This document shows, in pieces, positions 55,287 to 62,769 of a DNA stretch of 64,000 nt; within the stretch, counting starts at the first letter, position 1; each line of letters starts with the position of its first letter. The notes under the pieces are model-generated. The model saw only the letters and a program-made list of their open reading frames with translations, ran no database searches and was not told where the DNA came from. Source of the DNA: Rufibacter sp. DG15C (GTDB lineage: Bacteria > Bacteroidota > Bacteroidia > Cytophagales > Hymenobacteraceae); assembly GCF_001577755.1 (NCBI RefSeq), contig NZ_CP010776.1, positions 3,472,001 to 3,536,000 on the forward strand, given 5' to 3'. The translations under genes and the position numbers were made by a program.

Positions 55287-55892
55287 CTACAGGCTGGTGC
55301 TTTGGATAACCTGTGCGCCAAGAGCCAAAAGGTCTGCCTTGGCGCGCTCAAATCCTTCTGGGCTGATGGCCCGAGTGGCATCTTCTAAGTAGTAGGTGGT
55401 AAACCCTTCCTGCAACGCGTCTTTGGCCGTGAAGTACACGCAATAGTCAGCAGCCAGGCCGGCCAGGTACACTTCCGTCACGCCTTTGCCCCGCAGGTAT
55501 TCTGCCAGGGCTGTGGATTTTAAATGGCCGTTGTCATAAAAGCCGCTGTAAGAGTCAATCTCGGGGTTGGTGCCTTTCCGGAAGATTGCTTCTACCCGGT
55601 GCATGTCTAGCGAAGAAGGGAAGTCGGCGCCGGGGGTAGTTTGAATGCAATGGTGGGGCCACAACACTTGTTCCAACCCGTTGAGCGAGATGGTTTCAAA
55701 CACCTTTTTACCGGCATGCTGCCCCGCAAAGCTTTTATGGTTGGCCGGGTGCCAGTCCTGGGTAGCCACCACCAACTCAAACTTGTGCTGGAGGTGGTTC
55801 ACAATGGGCAGGATGGCGTCCCCTTCGGGCACGGCCAGAGAGCCGCCGGGCAGAAAATCATTTTGGATATCAATGAGTAGTAAGGCTTTCAT
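55287..55892 (-). CDS. pncA: Nicotinamidase
   Basis: PncA hydrolyses nicotinamide to nicotinate for PncB. The 201-residue protein opens MKALLLIDIQNDFLPGGSLA with the catalytic Asp8. DWHPANHKSF near residue 51 has the metal ligands and AADYCVYFTAKDAL carries the catalytic cysteine near 147. The ATG at 55892 is used; an extension to 55931 reads into palindrome copy 20 and is rejected. It converges with pncB and is preceded by the GNAT gene on the same strand. Confidence 0.96.
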   Translation of the reverse strand: MKALLLIDIQNDFLPGGSLAVPEGDAILPIVNHLQHKFELVVATQDWHPANHKSFAGQHAGKKVFETISLNGLEQVLWPHHCIQTTPGADFPSSLDMHRVEAIFRKGTNPEIDSYSGFYDNGHLKSTALAEYLRGKGVTEVYLAGLAADYCVYFTAKDALQEGFTTYYLEDATRAISPEGFERAKADLLALGAQVIQSTSL

Positions 55893-55897
55893 AGGTT

Positions 55898-55936
55898 CGG
55901 ATTTTGGGCTGTTTTCTGGAAAAGAGGCCAAAAACA
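55898..55936. repeat. Palindromic intergenic element, copy 20 of 22
   Basis: Drifted arms CGGATTTTGGGCTG and AGAGGCCAAAAACAG between the GNAT and pncA genes, 5 bp upstream of the pncA start. Confidence 0.7.
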
Positions 55937-55953
55937 GCGGATGGTACCTTCTC

Positions 55954-56448
55954 TTATACTACTAAATCATAGCGCTGTTCTGTGAGCGTCTTTCCGAAGT
56001 CTGTACTCTCCTTCTCTTGGCTCAGCTGAAACCCGTAACTTTTGTAGAGGCTGGCGGCCTTGGTGAGTTCATGCGTGGTCCAGAGGTAGGACGTTTGATA
56101 ACCGCACTCATGCAGGAAGCCCATGTACTGGTCCATCAACTTTTTGCCCAGTCCCAGCCCGCGGTAACCGGGCGTGATGATGAAGTAGCGCAACTGGGCC
56201 GCCTCTCCTCTATCCATTAGCAATAGAAAGCCCACTATTTTACCGCTATGGTCCGCCACCCACACCCGGTTCCTTTTATCATCATACTGTTGGTAGAATT
56301 CGGCTAGGCCCGCGGCCACGTAGGCTTCAAACGCTACCCCAAAATTATATTCCCGCTTATAGAGCAAGCCGTGCAAGTACGTGACGTAGCCGATGTCGCC
56401 GGGTTGTAAATAGGTCCTGATGGTAATGTCTGACAAAGAAACGGCCAT
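55954..56448 (-). CDS. GNAT-family acetyltransferase
   Basis: The 164-residue protein has the GNAT fold. VWVADHSGKIVGFLLLMD near residue 62 is strand 4, and ITPGYRGLGLGKKLMDQYM near 88 holds the acetyl-CoA pyrophosphate loop. It is followed by ASLYKSYGFQLSQEKE. The acceptor is unknown. The ATG at 56448 is preferred; the longer frame to 56475 adds a non-conserved stretch. pncA lies downstream on the same strand beyond palindrome copy 20. Confidence 0.93.
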   Translation of the reverse strand: MAVSLSDITIRTYLQPGDIGYVTYLHGLLYKREYNFGVAFEAYVAAGLAEFYQQYDDKRNRVWVADHSGKIVGFLLLMDRGEAAQLRYFIITPGYRGLGLGKKLMDQYMGFLHECGYQTSYLWTTHELTKAASLYKSYGFQLSQEKESTDFGKTLTEQRYDLVV

Positions 56449-56564
56449 AGCGGGAATTACTGCTTGAGGTGGCAATATCTTTATTCAGGTTCAGAAAAGA
56501 AAATGATGCTAGAAACGCCTTTACCTTTTTAACCTGTTAACTTTTATCATTCGATATAAAGAGC

Positions 56565-56602
56565 CGTTTTTCGCCTGATTTCCAGAAATTAGGTCAAAAA
56601 CG
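56565..56602. repeat. Palindromic intergenic element, copy 21 of 22
   Basis: Arms CGTTTTTCGCCTGATTTC and GAAATTAGGTCAAAAACG in the divergent gap before the ABC transporter gene. Confidence 0.85.
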
Positions 56603-56704
56603 ATGCAGGTGCCCATTTGCTTTTGAGGTTTTAACTTTCAGCTAATCCTTGGTTCAGCCGTATAGCCATCAGCCTGTTTAGGTTGATTACTTGGCAATCT
56701 GTGC

Positions 56705-58447
56705 ATGAAAATACTCTGGACCTACCTCAAGCCCTACAAGTGGCTTATCTTCCTGTCTCTTCTGCTAGCGGGTGCTGCCCAGCTGTTAAACCTGGTGGAC
56801 CCCATCATCTTCGGGAAAATCATTGACGAATACGCCCTTCGGCAAAAAGCTTTAACCGAGGATGAGTTGGTTTCAGGTGTCCTGCGCTTGTTGGCCATTG
56901 CCGTGGGGGTGGCCTTGCTGTCTAGATTGGCCAAGGCTATGCAGGAATACGTGGTGCGATTGGTGGTGCAGAAGTTTGGGATGCAGATTTTCAATGACGG
57001 CATCCGGCAGACGCTGCGCTTGTCTTACCAGGAGTTCATGAACCAACGCAGCGGTGAGACCTTGTCCATCTTACAAAAGGTGCGCACCGACACTGAGCGG
57101 TTCATCAATTCCTTTATCAATATCTTGTTTTCCTCTTTGGTGGGCATCGGGTTTCTGGTGTGGTACGCCGTGACCAAGCACTGGGCGCTGGTGCCGGTAT
57201 TCTTGATAGGCATTCTGGTCTTAGGCGGACTCACTGGCTTGCTCAGCAACAAGATCAAAACCCTGCAGCGCAGCATTAACCGCGAAACCAACAAAATGTC
57301 GGGCGTCATCACCGAGTCTCTGCGCAACATTGAACTAGTGAAAAGCCTGGGCCTCACCTTTCAGGAAATCCGGCGCCTGCGGGACCATACACAGGAGATC
57401 TTTGCGCTGGAAATGGTAAAGGTGCGCAAGGTAAGGACGCTCAGCTTTCTGCAAGGTTCTGCCTTAAGCCTGCTTAAGCAATCCATCCTCTTCATTTTAC
57501 TATGGCTCATCTTTAGGAAGGTTCTGGAACCCGGCGAGCTGATTGCCATGCAGTTCATCACGGCGCAAATCTTCACCCCCTTGCAAGACTTGGGTAACAT
57601 CATCCTGCTTTACCGCGAAGCCGACGCCTCCATCCAGACCTATGATGCGCTCATGCACCGGCCCATTGAGACCAACCCGGAGGAACCCATTGAGACCGGC
57701 CCCATTCAAAGCCTTCGGTTTGAGAACGTGGTGTTCCGGCACCAGGACTCGGCCACCAATGCCATTGACAATATTTCTTTGGAAGCCAAAGCCGGTGATA
57801 CCATTGCCTTCGTGGGACCCAGCGGATCGGGTAAGTCTACGTTGGTGAAGCTGTTGGTGGGCCTGTACAAACCCGTAGAAGGCCAGATTTACTACAACGG
57901 CATTTCTACCAATGACATTCGGTTTAACCCGGTGCGCCGGCAGTTCGGGTTTGTGACGCAGGAGACTCAGTTGTTTTCGGGCACGCTAAGACAGAACCTG
58001 CTATTTGTGAAACCAGATGCCACGGAGGCCGAGATGCTGGACGCGCTGGAGAAAGCCTCTGCCATGACCTTGATGCACCGCTCAGAAAAAGGCCTGGATA
58101 CCACCATAGGCGAAGGCGGCATGAAACTAAGCGGCGGAGAACGCCAACGCATTTCCATCGCTCGCGCCCTCTTGCGCAGCCCGCGCCTGCTCATTTTTGA
58201 CGAAGCCACCTCGGCGCTGGACTCCCTCACCGAAGACGAGATCACCGACACCGTCAAAGAAGTTTCCCTTTCTGGAGAGCGCATCACCATCCTCATTGCC
58301 CACCGCCTCTCCACCATCCTCCATGCCAATACCATCATCGTGCTGGAAAAAGGCCAAATAGTAGAAACCGGCTCTCATGAACAACTGGTAGCGCTGAAAG
58401 GCCTCTACTACGCCATGTGGCGCCAACAGATTGGAGAACGGGAGTAG
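56705..58447 (+). CDS. ABC exporter, fused membrane and ATPase domains
   Basis: The 580-residue half-transporter has six membrane helices in the first 300 residues (LIFLSLLLAGAAQLLNLVDP through ILFILLWLIFRKVL). The ATPase domain carries Walker A GPSGSGKST near 372, Q-loop FVTQETQLFSG, signature LSGGERQRISIARAL near 474, Walker B LLIFDEATSALD near 498 and the switch AHRLST. It works as a dimer and exports lipids, peptides or drugs; the substrate is unknown. It stands alone. Confidence 0.95.
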   Translation: MKILWTYLKPYKWLIFLSLLLAGAAQLLNLVDPIIFGKIIDEYALRQKALTEDELVSGVLRLLAIAVGVALLSRLAKAMQEYVVRLVVQKFGMQIFNDGIRQTLRLSYQEFMNQRSGETLSILQKVRTDTERFINSFINILFSSLVGIGFLVWYAVTKHWALVPVFLIGILVLGGLTGLLSNKIKTLQRSINRETNKMSGVITESLRNIELVKSLGLTFQEIRRLRDHTQEIFALEMVKVRKVRTLSFLQGSALSLLKQSILFILLWLIFRKVLEPGELIAMQFITAQIFTPLQDLGNIILLYREADASIQTYDALMHRPIETNPEEPIETGPIQSLRFENVVFRHQDSATNAIDNISLEAKAGDTIAFVGPSGSGKSTLVKLLVGLYKPVEGQIYYNGISTNDIRFNPVRRQFGFVTQETQLFSGTLRQNLLFVKPDATEAEMLDALEKASAMTLMHRSEKGLDTTIGEGGMKLSGGERQRISIARALLRSPRLLIFDEATSALDSLTEDEITDTVKEVSLSGERITILIAHRLSTILHANTIIVLEKGQIVETGSHEQLVALKGLYYAMWRQQIGERE

Positions 58448-58477
58448 TGATTAATGATTAATAAGTGAAGGTAATGA

Positions 58478-58636
58478 CACGCATTTCGTCCCTCTTTGAA
58501 GGGGGTTGGAGGATGATTACTAAACCTGATAATGAGATCCTGAGGATCAATTTTAATTCTTCTATTGCACTTGGATTTTGTTCTACTAGCACCTCTGTCA
58601 TCCCCCTACCCCCTTCAAAGGGGGACGAAATGCGTG
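58478..58636. mobile_element. MITE-like element with 39-bp terminal inverted repeats
   Basis: The arms 58478-58516 and 58598-58636 match at 36 of 39 positions. They start CACGCATTTCGTCCC and contain the near-palindrome CCCTTTGAAGGGGG. The 81 bases between them hold no ORF. Similar CCCTTTGAAGGGGG-rich intergenic elements are common in Bacteroidota. No clear target-site duplication is visible. It lies in the 273-bp convergent gap after the ABC gene. Confidence 0.75.
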
Positions 58637-58675
58637 AAAGAATTAATGTGAGAATCGCATTGATTAAAGTCATTC

Positions 58676-58713
58676 CGTTTTTGGTCTACTTTCCAGAAAA
58701 CAGCCTAAAAACG
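58676..58713. repeat. Palindromic intergenic element, copy 22 of 22
   Basis: Arms CGTTTTTGGTCTAC and CAGCCTAAAAACG, 8 bp after the MFS gene stop in a convergent gap. Confidence 0.85.
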
Positions 58714-58720
58714 AATCCAA

Positions 58721-59887
58721 CTATTCTTCCTTAACAACCAACCTCCGCATTGCCCACAACCCCAGCAACGGCCCTATGGCGAGGAACAGAAACCAATAGC
58801 GCGGGTCTACCATACCTTGGATGCTTCTCAAGAATTGAATGCTGACAATGGTGAGCGCGAAGCCCAGGGAATTGACAATGTTGAGCGCGGTGCCTTTAAC
58901 TTGGGCCGGTGCGTTCTGGGCTACCAGCGTGGAGAACTGCGGAGAGTCCATAGGCCCGGCGAAACCCCAGACCAACAGCACACCCAGGAAAACGACCAAC
59001 GGCAAACCCATCAACCACGGCGACAGCAGACAGCAGACAATGGAAACTGCCAACGCCCCGAAAGCCGTCTTCGCGCTGCCAATGCGGCCAGAAAGATAGC
59101 CGCCCAGCACGCAGGCCACGGCCCCAATGCCGATAATAGCAAAGGAAAGTAAGGGAATGTTGAGCTGAGCGTCTGGATGCGCCTGGGCGTAAAAGGCAAG
59201 CAGGACCGGCACGAAGGCCCAGAGGGTGTACAGTTCCCACATGTGCCCGAAGTACCCAAACGCCGCGGCCCTGAATTCTTTCTGCCGGAAGATTTGGAAG
59301 AAGGCTTTGAAATTGGGTTGCGTGTTTTTGGTTCTGTGCGGACCGTCAGGCACCAACCAAAACAAGCTCAGCCCGCCCAACACCGCCAATCCCGAAGTCC
59401 CCCAGATGACGTAGCGCCAATTCAGCCCTTGGGTGAGGCTCTTGAGTAGATGCGGAAAGGCCGTACCCAGCACCAGAGCCCCTACCAGAAACCCCAGCGC
59501 CTTGCCCAAACCGCGTTGGTGGTAATCTGAGGCTATCTTCATGCCCACCGGGTAAATACCCGCCAAGCAAAAGCCTGTCAAAAACCTTGACAGCAAGAGC
59601 GTACTCAACCCACTGGCGCCCAACAAACTCAAATTACACCCCGCTCCTGCCAACGCGCACACCAGAAACACCTTTGACGGCGAGAACCTATCTGAAATGG
59701 TGAACACTGCAAACACCAACGTACCCAGAATAAACCCCAACTGAACCGCCGACGTGAGGTGAGGCAACGAACTGGCCTCCAACTGCAACAGCGGAATCAG
59801 CTCAGGCAACACCGCATTGCCCGCAAACCAAAGAGAGGTGCAGGCAAATTGGGCAAGGACGATGGTGGGGAGAAAAGAACTACGCAA
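58721..59887 (-). CDS. MFS transporter, CynX/NimT-like
   Basis: The 388-residue protein has about twelve hydrophobic helices, a short basic N-terminus (MRSSFLPTIV) and an arginine-rich MFS loop pattern near residue 105 (FLTGFCLAGIYPVGMKIAS). A longer loop with basic residues (GPHRTKNTQPNFKAFFQIF) sits between the two halves. It fits the CynX/NimT-type major facilitators of anions or drugs; the substrate is unknown. The start is TTG at 59887. The AT-rich patch begins immediately upstream. Confidence 0.9.
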   Translation of the reverse strand: MRSSFLPTIVLAQFACTSLWFAGNAVLPELIPLLQLEASSLPHLTSAVQLGFILGTLVFAVFTISDRFSPSKVFLVCALAGAGCNLSLLGASGLSTLLLSRFLTGFCLAGIYPVGMKIASDYHQRGLGKALGFLVGALVLGTAFPHLLKSLTQGLNWRYVIWGTSGLAVLGGLSLFWLVPDGPHRTKNTQPNFKAFFQIFRQKEFRAAAFGYFGHMWELYTLWAFVPVLLAFYAQAHPDAQLNIPLLSFAIIGIGAVACVLGGYLSGRIGSAKTAFGALAVSIVCCLLSPWLMGLPLVVFLGVLLVWGFAGPMDSPQFSTLVAQNAPAQVKGTALNIVNSLGFALTIVSIQFLRSIQGMVDPRYWFLFLAIGPLLGLWAMRRLVVKEE

Positions 59888-59899
59888 TAATATTTATGA

Positions 59900-60316
59900 T
59901 TAATTAATTTTGATTTTTATATTTTTAAAAAAAATTATTAATACCATAATTGAGGATGTGGAAATAAATGGTAAAATATTTATTATAAACAAATTACTAT
60001 CCTTAAACAATGAAAGGATATTATTTACTAAGTTTCCATCAAACGAAACTTGTGAAAAAACAATTATCATAATAATGCATGTTGCTATTATTGATATTAT
60101 TGTTGCTGAGTAATTTTTTAAATTAAAATATTTGCAAATTATTGAAATTATAATTACCAAAGTTGCTATTAAACTTTCTCTTAGAACACCAATTAATAAT
60201 AAAAAAGAAGTTAATCTAAATATTCTATCAAATTCATTAATTTCAAATATTGAAAAAACTACAAATAAAATAAGATCTAGTAAAATTAGGTATTTTAGGA
60301 AGATAAAATCTAGCAT
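59900..60316 (-). CDS. Small hydrophobic membrane protein, function unknown
   Basis: The 138-residue protein is almost all Ile, Leu, Phe, Val and Ser, with about four membrane helices (LKYLILLDLILFVVFSIF, SATIISIIATCIIMIIVFS, STSSIMVLIIFFK). It ends KNIKIKIN. The codon use is strongly AT-biased compared with neighbours. I recognise no family. It is the last gene of the thyA-linked patch. Confidence 0.6.
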   Translation of the reverse strand: MLDFIFLKYLILLDLILFVVFSIFEINEFDRIFRLTSFLLLIGVLRESLIATLVIIISIICKYFNLKNYSATIISIIATCIIMIIVFSQVSFDGNLVNNILSLFKDSNLFIINILPFISTSSIMVLIIFFKNIKIKIN

Positions 60317-60365
60317 TATATAAATTGGCTAATTTTAATAATTTATGTATAATTAATTCAAGGAA

Positions 60366-61037
60366 TTAATTATCATCCTTTAAAAATAAAATATCAGTCC
60401 GTAAGAAATCACAGAGTGAAGGTAATGGTTGATTAAGCCTTTTAATAAATGGCTCAGTATTTTTATATAATCTAGCAACTTCAGGATTGTCCCCTTCTAT
60501 TGTATTCATTAAATTAATTAAATAATAAGCATCTTCTTTGATCCCATATTTATACCTTACTTCTGAGAGTAAATAGAGCGCAGGAACATTAGTGGAATCA
60601 AGTCTCAAACTTCCCCTTAGCATTTTATCGTAAAGGTCTAATCTAGTATTATAATTGATTTTCAAGTAAACTGTTAAGGATAAAATGTCATAGGAATCCC
60701 TCCAATAGTCTTCTATGTATCCACCCAATCCATTCAAAAAAGGCTTTTCACCATTCATATTAATTATTCCTTCTGTAACAACTAGTGATGATATCTTAGG
60801 ATTAAGTAGTTTAGCCTGTTTGAAGTCTTTTTTATAAAGAGAATTTATAAATGCTATTGAAGAATCTTTGTGATTAGTTAAACTTTTTGTATTTGAGTAT
60901 TGTGAGAAGCTATATTCTATTTGATAAGGGGTAATTGATTTTATTGCTTCATTATTAATTTTTGAATTTTTACCACACCCAAAGAATGAAACAACTGTGC
61001 AAAGAATACAATAGATTTTTTTACTATTTGCAAACAT
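60366..61037 (-). CDS. Lipoprotein of unknown function in the AT-rich patch
   Basis: The 223-residue protein starts MFANSKKIYCILCTVVSFFG and has a lipobox-like FFGC, so it is probably lipid-anchored. The mature part is helical with TPR-like spacing (NVPALYLLSEVRYKYGIKEDAYYLINLM near 150-178). It is AT-rich and lies directly downstream of the extra thyA tail. I recognise no family. Confidence 0.65.
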   Translation of the reverse strand: MFANSKKIYCILCTVVSFFGCGKNSKINNEAIKSITPYQIEYSFSQYSNTKSLTNHKDSSIAFINSLYKKDFKQAKLLNPKISSLVVTEGIINMNGEKPFLNGLGGYIEDYWRDSYDILSLTVYLKINYNTRLDLYDKMLRGSLRLDSTNVPALYLLSEVRYKYGIKEDAYYLINLMNTIEGDNPEVARLYKNTEPFIKRLNQPLPSLCDFLRTDILFLKDDN

Positions 61038-61136
61038 ATTTATTTAAAAAGTTAAAACTTACCTAAACACTAGCTAATTCAACTTAACGATTATTGAAAA
61101 GGTGTTTTTGAAATTCCATTTCCTATGAACTGATAC

Positions 61137-61204
61137 TTACACCGCCACTGGCGCTTTAATCCCCGGCCACGGCTGGTAGTCTTCCAGTGTGAAATCCACG
61201 AACT
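61137..61204 (-). pseudogene. Detached thyA 3' end (22 codons and stop)
   Basis: Read on the minus strand this gives [20 protein letters not shown] then AV and TAA, almost the same C-terminus as thyA at 61788. By hand alignment about 85% of the 68 bases match, and most differences are synonymous. The intact reading frame with silent changes suggests a diverged allele's tail rather than a decaying copy. It marks a past thyA end. Confidence 0.88.
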
Positions 61205-61205
61205 C

Positions 61206-61730
61206 TTAAACTACACTATTAACTTGAGGTTCACTTCTTCTATTTATTACCTTTCTTTCATCAGTAGTAGCATCTATTATTTCTAAATCTAATTGATTAG
61301 ATAAATAAAGTACGTCATCCATGATTTGGTTATACTTGCCTTTTCCTGCACATAAATAATCTAAATCATTGATTCTTAAATTTAATGCTGTTTTAACATC
61401 ACTAGAATATGTGCTTAGGCCAGTTCTGTAATTCTGGTTTCTATAAACAGACCTCATATTGACTATAGATATCCGTTGAAGGTTTGGTAGTTTCTTCCAT
61501 TCTCCAAACCTCAATCCAAGTAATCCCCAGTATTCTCTGTATGTTGAATCTGCAAAGTTTAACTCAAATCCCTTTCGACCTCCAAAAATGAAGGCAGTAA
61601 TACCTAATAAAATAAGACCTAGAAGAGGGTATTGAAATAAAGCGAGTAACCCTCCTATCGCAAACCCTGCTCCCATTATCTTCCCGTGCACAGGAAAGAA
61701 ATCATCTGTTTTTCTACTATATATTTCCAT
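61206..61730 (-). CDS. Two-helix membrane protein between the duplicated thyA tails
   Basis: The 174-residue protein has two close N-terminal helices (GAGFAIGGLLALFQYPLLGL then ILLGITAFIFGG, residues 20-50) and a soluble part (FELNFADSTYREYWGLLGLR) ahead of a polar C-terminus (RKVINRRSEPQVNSVV). The layout, two helices then a small soluble domain, resembles PH-like membrane proteins of unknown role. Its stop codon begins 2 bp after the detached thyA tail ends. It is AT-rich. Confidence 0.65.
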   Translation of the reverse strand: MEIYSRKTDDFFPVHGKIMGAGFAIGGLLALFQYPLLGLILLGITAFIFGGRKGFELNFADSTYREYWGLLGLRFGEWKKLPNLQRISIVNMRSVYRNQNYRTGLSTYSSDVKTALNLRINDLDYLCAGKGKYNQIMDDVLYLSNQLDLEIIDATTDERKVINRRSEPQVNSVV

Positions 61731-61787
61731 TAAAATTTATCTTAAATATTTTTCAACTCATTTTAATTACTGCAGTCAGACAGATGT

Positions 61788-62582
61788 TTACACCGCCACA
61801 GGCGCTTTAATGCCTGGCCACGGCTGGTAATCCTCCAGCGTGAAATCTTCGAAGTCAAACCCGAAGATGTCTTTCACGGCGGGGTTCAGTTTCATTTTGG
61901 GCAATGGGCGGGGCTCACGGCTTAACTGAAGTTCGGTTTGCTCCAGGTGGTTGGTGTACAGGTGCGTGTCGCCGCCGGTCCAGATGAATTCGCCGGGTTC
62001 CAGGTCGCAGACTTGGGCCACCATCTTGGTGAGGAGCGCATAGGAGGCAATGTTGAAGGGCACGCCCAGAAATACGTCGGCTGAGCGTTGGTAGAGCTGG
62101 CAAGAGAGTTTGCCCTCGGCTACGTAGAACTGGAAGAACGCATGGCACGGCGGTAACTTCATGTTGTTGACCTCGGCCACGTTCCAGGCACTCACAATCA
62201 GGCGTCTGGAGTCTGGGTTGTTCTTGATTTGCTGGATGACCTGCGCAATCTGGTCAATGTGTCCGCCGTCGGGCGTAGGCCAGGACCGCCACTGCGAGCC
62301 GTACACCGGGCCCAGGTCGCCGTTGGCATCGGCCCATTCGTCCCAAATGCTCACGCCCCGCTCCTGCAACCACTTTACATTAGTTTCGCCCCGCAAAAAC
62401 CAGAGCAGTTCATAGATAATAGACTTGAGGTGCACTTTCTTGGTGGTCACCAGCGGGAAGCCCTCTTGCAGGTTAAACCGCATCTGGTAGCCAAACACAC
62501 TAATAGTACCAGTGCCGGTACGGTCTTCTTTCTTCACGCCCTTGTCCAGAATATGGCGCATCAAGTCTAGGTAAGCCTGCAT
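61788..62582 (-). CDS. thyA: Thymidylate synthase
   Basis: ThyA methylates dUMP to dTMP with methylenetetrahydrofolate. The 264-residue length equals that of E. coli Thy[20 protein letters not shown] near residue 14, the catalytic cysteine in [15 protein letters not shown] near 146, [18 protein letters not shown] and the C-terminal IKAPVAV are all present. The gene is intact, but its 3' end is repeated about 650 bp downstream. The folate reductase gene that often follows thyA in bacteria is not seen. Confidence 0.98.
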   Translation of the reverse strand: MQAYLDLMRHILDKGVKKEDRTGTGTISVFGYQMRFNLQEGFPLVTTKKVHLKSIIYELLWFLRGETNVKWLQERGVSIWDEWADANGDLGPVYGSQWRSWPTPDGGHIDQIAQVIQQIKNNPDSRRLIVSAWNVAEVNNMKLPPCHAFFQFYVAEGKLSCQLYQRSADVFLGVPFNIASYALLTKMVAQVCDLEPGEFIWTGGDTHLYTNHLEQTELQLSREPRPLPKMKLNPAVKDIFGFDFEDFTLEDYQPWPGIKAPVAV

Positions 62583-62769
62583 CTTTTATAATTAGAAAGT
62601 ATGAATTAGAAATTAGAAATGGGTGGGACCCATTGTTGCCTTGAAGATAGGCAAAACAAGACATTCAGCTTTCAACATACTTCTACTTATTTCAAAAAAG
62701 TAACCAGGCATAAACGGAACGCAAATAGTACCTATATTGAAAGCTGAATTCTAACCTTCCCTAACCAAC

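Larger units (their letters stand above)
59888..61787. other. AT-rich accessory patch at the 3' end of thyA
   Basis: The 1.9 kb between the MFS gene and thyA is clearly richer in A and T than everything around it. It holds three minus-strand genes for small membrane or lipid-anchored proteins and a second copy of the thyA 3' end. No integrase, transposase or palindromic element is present. I read it as acquired DNA that collected behind thyA, probably in more than one step. Confidence 0.7.
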
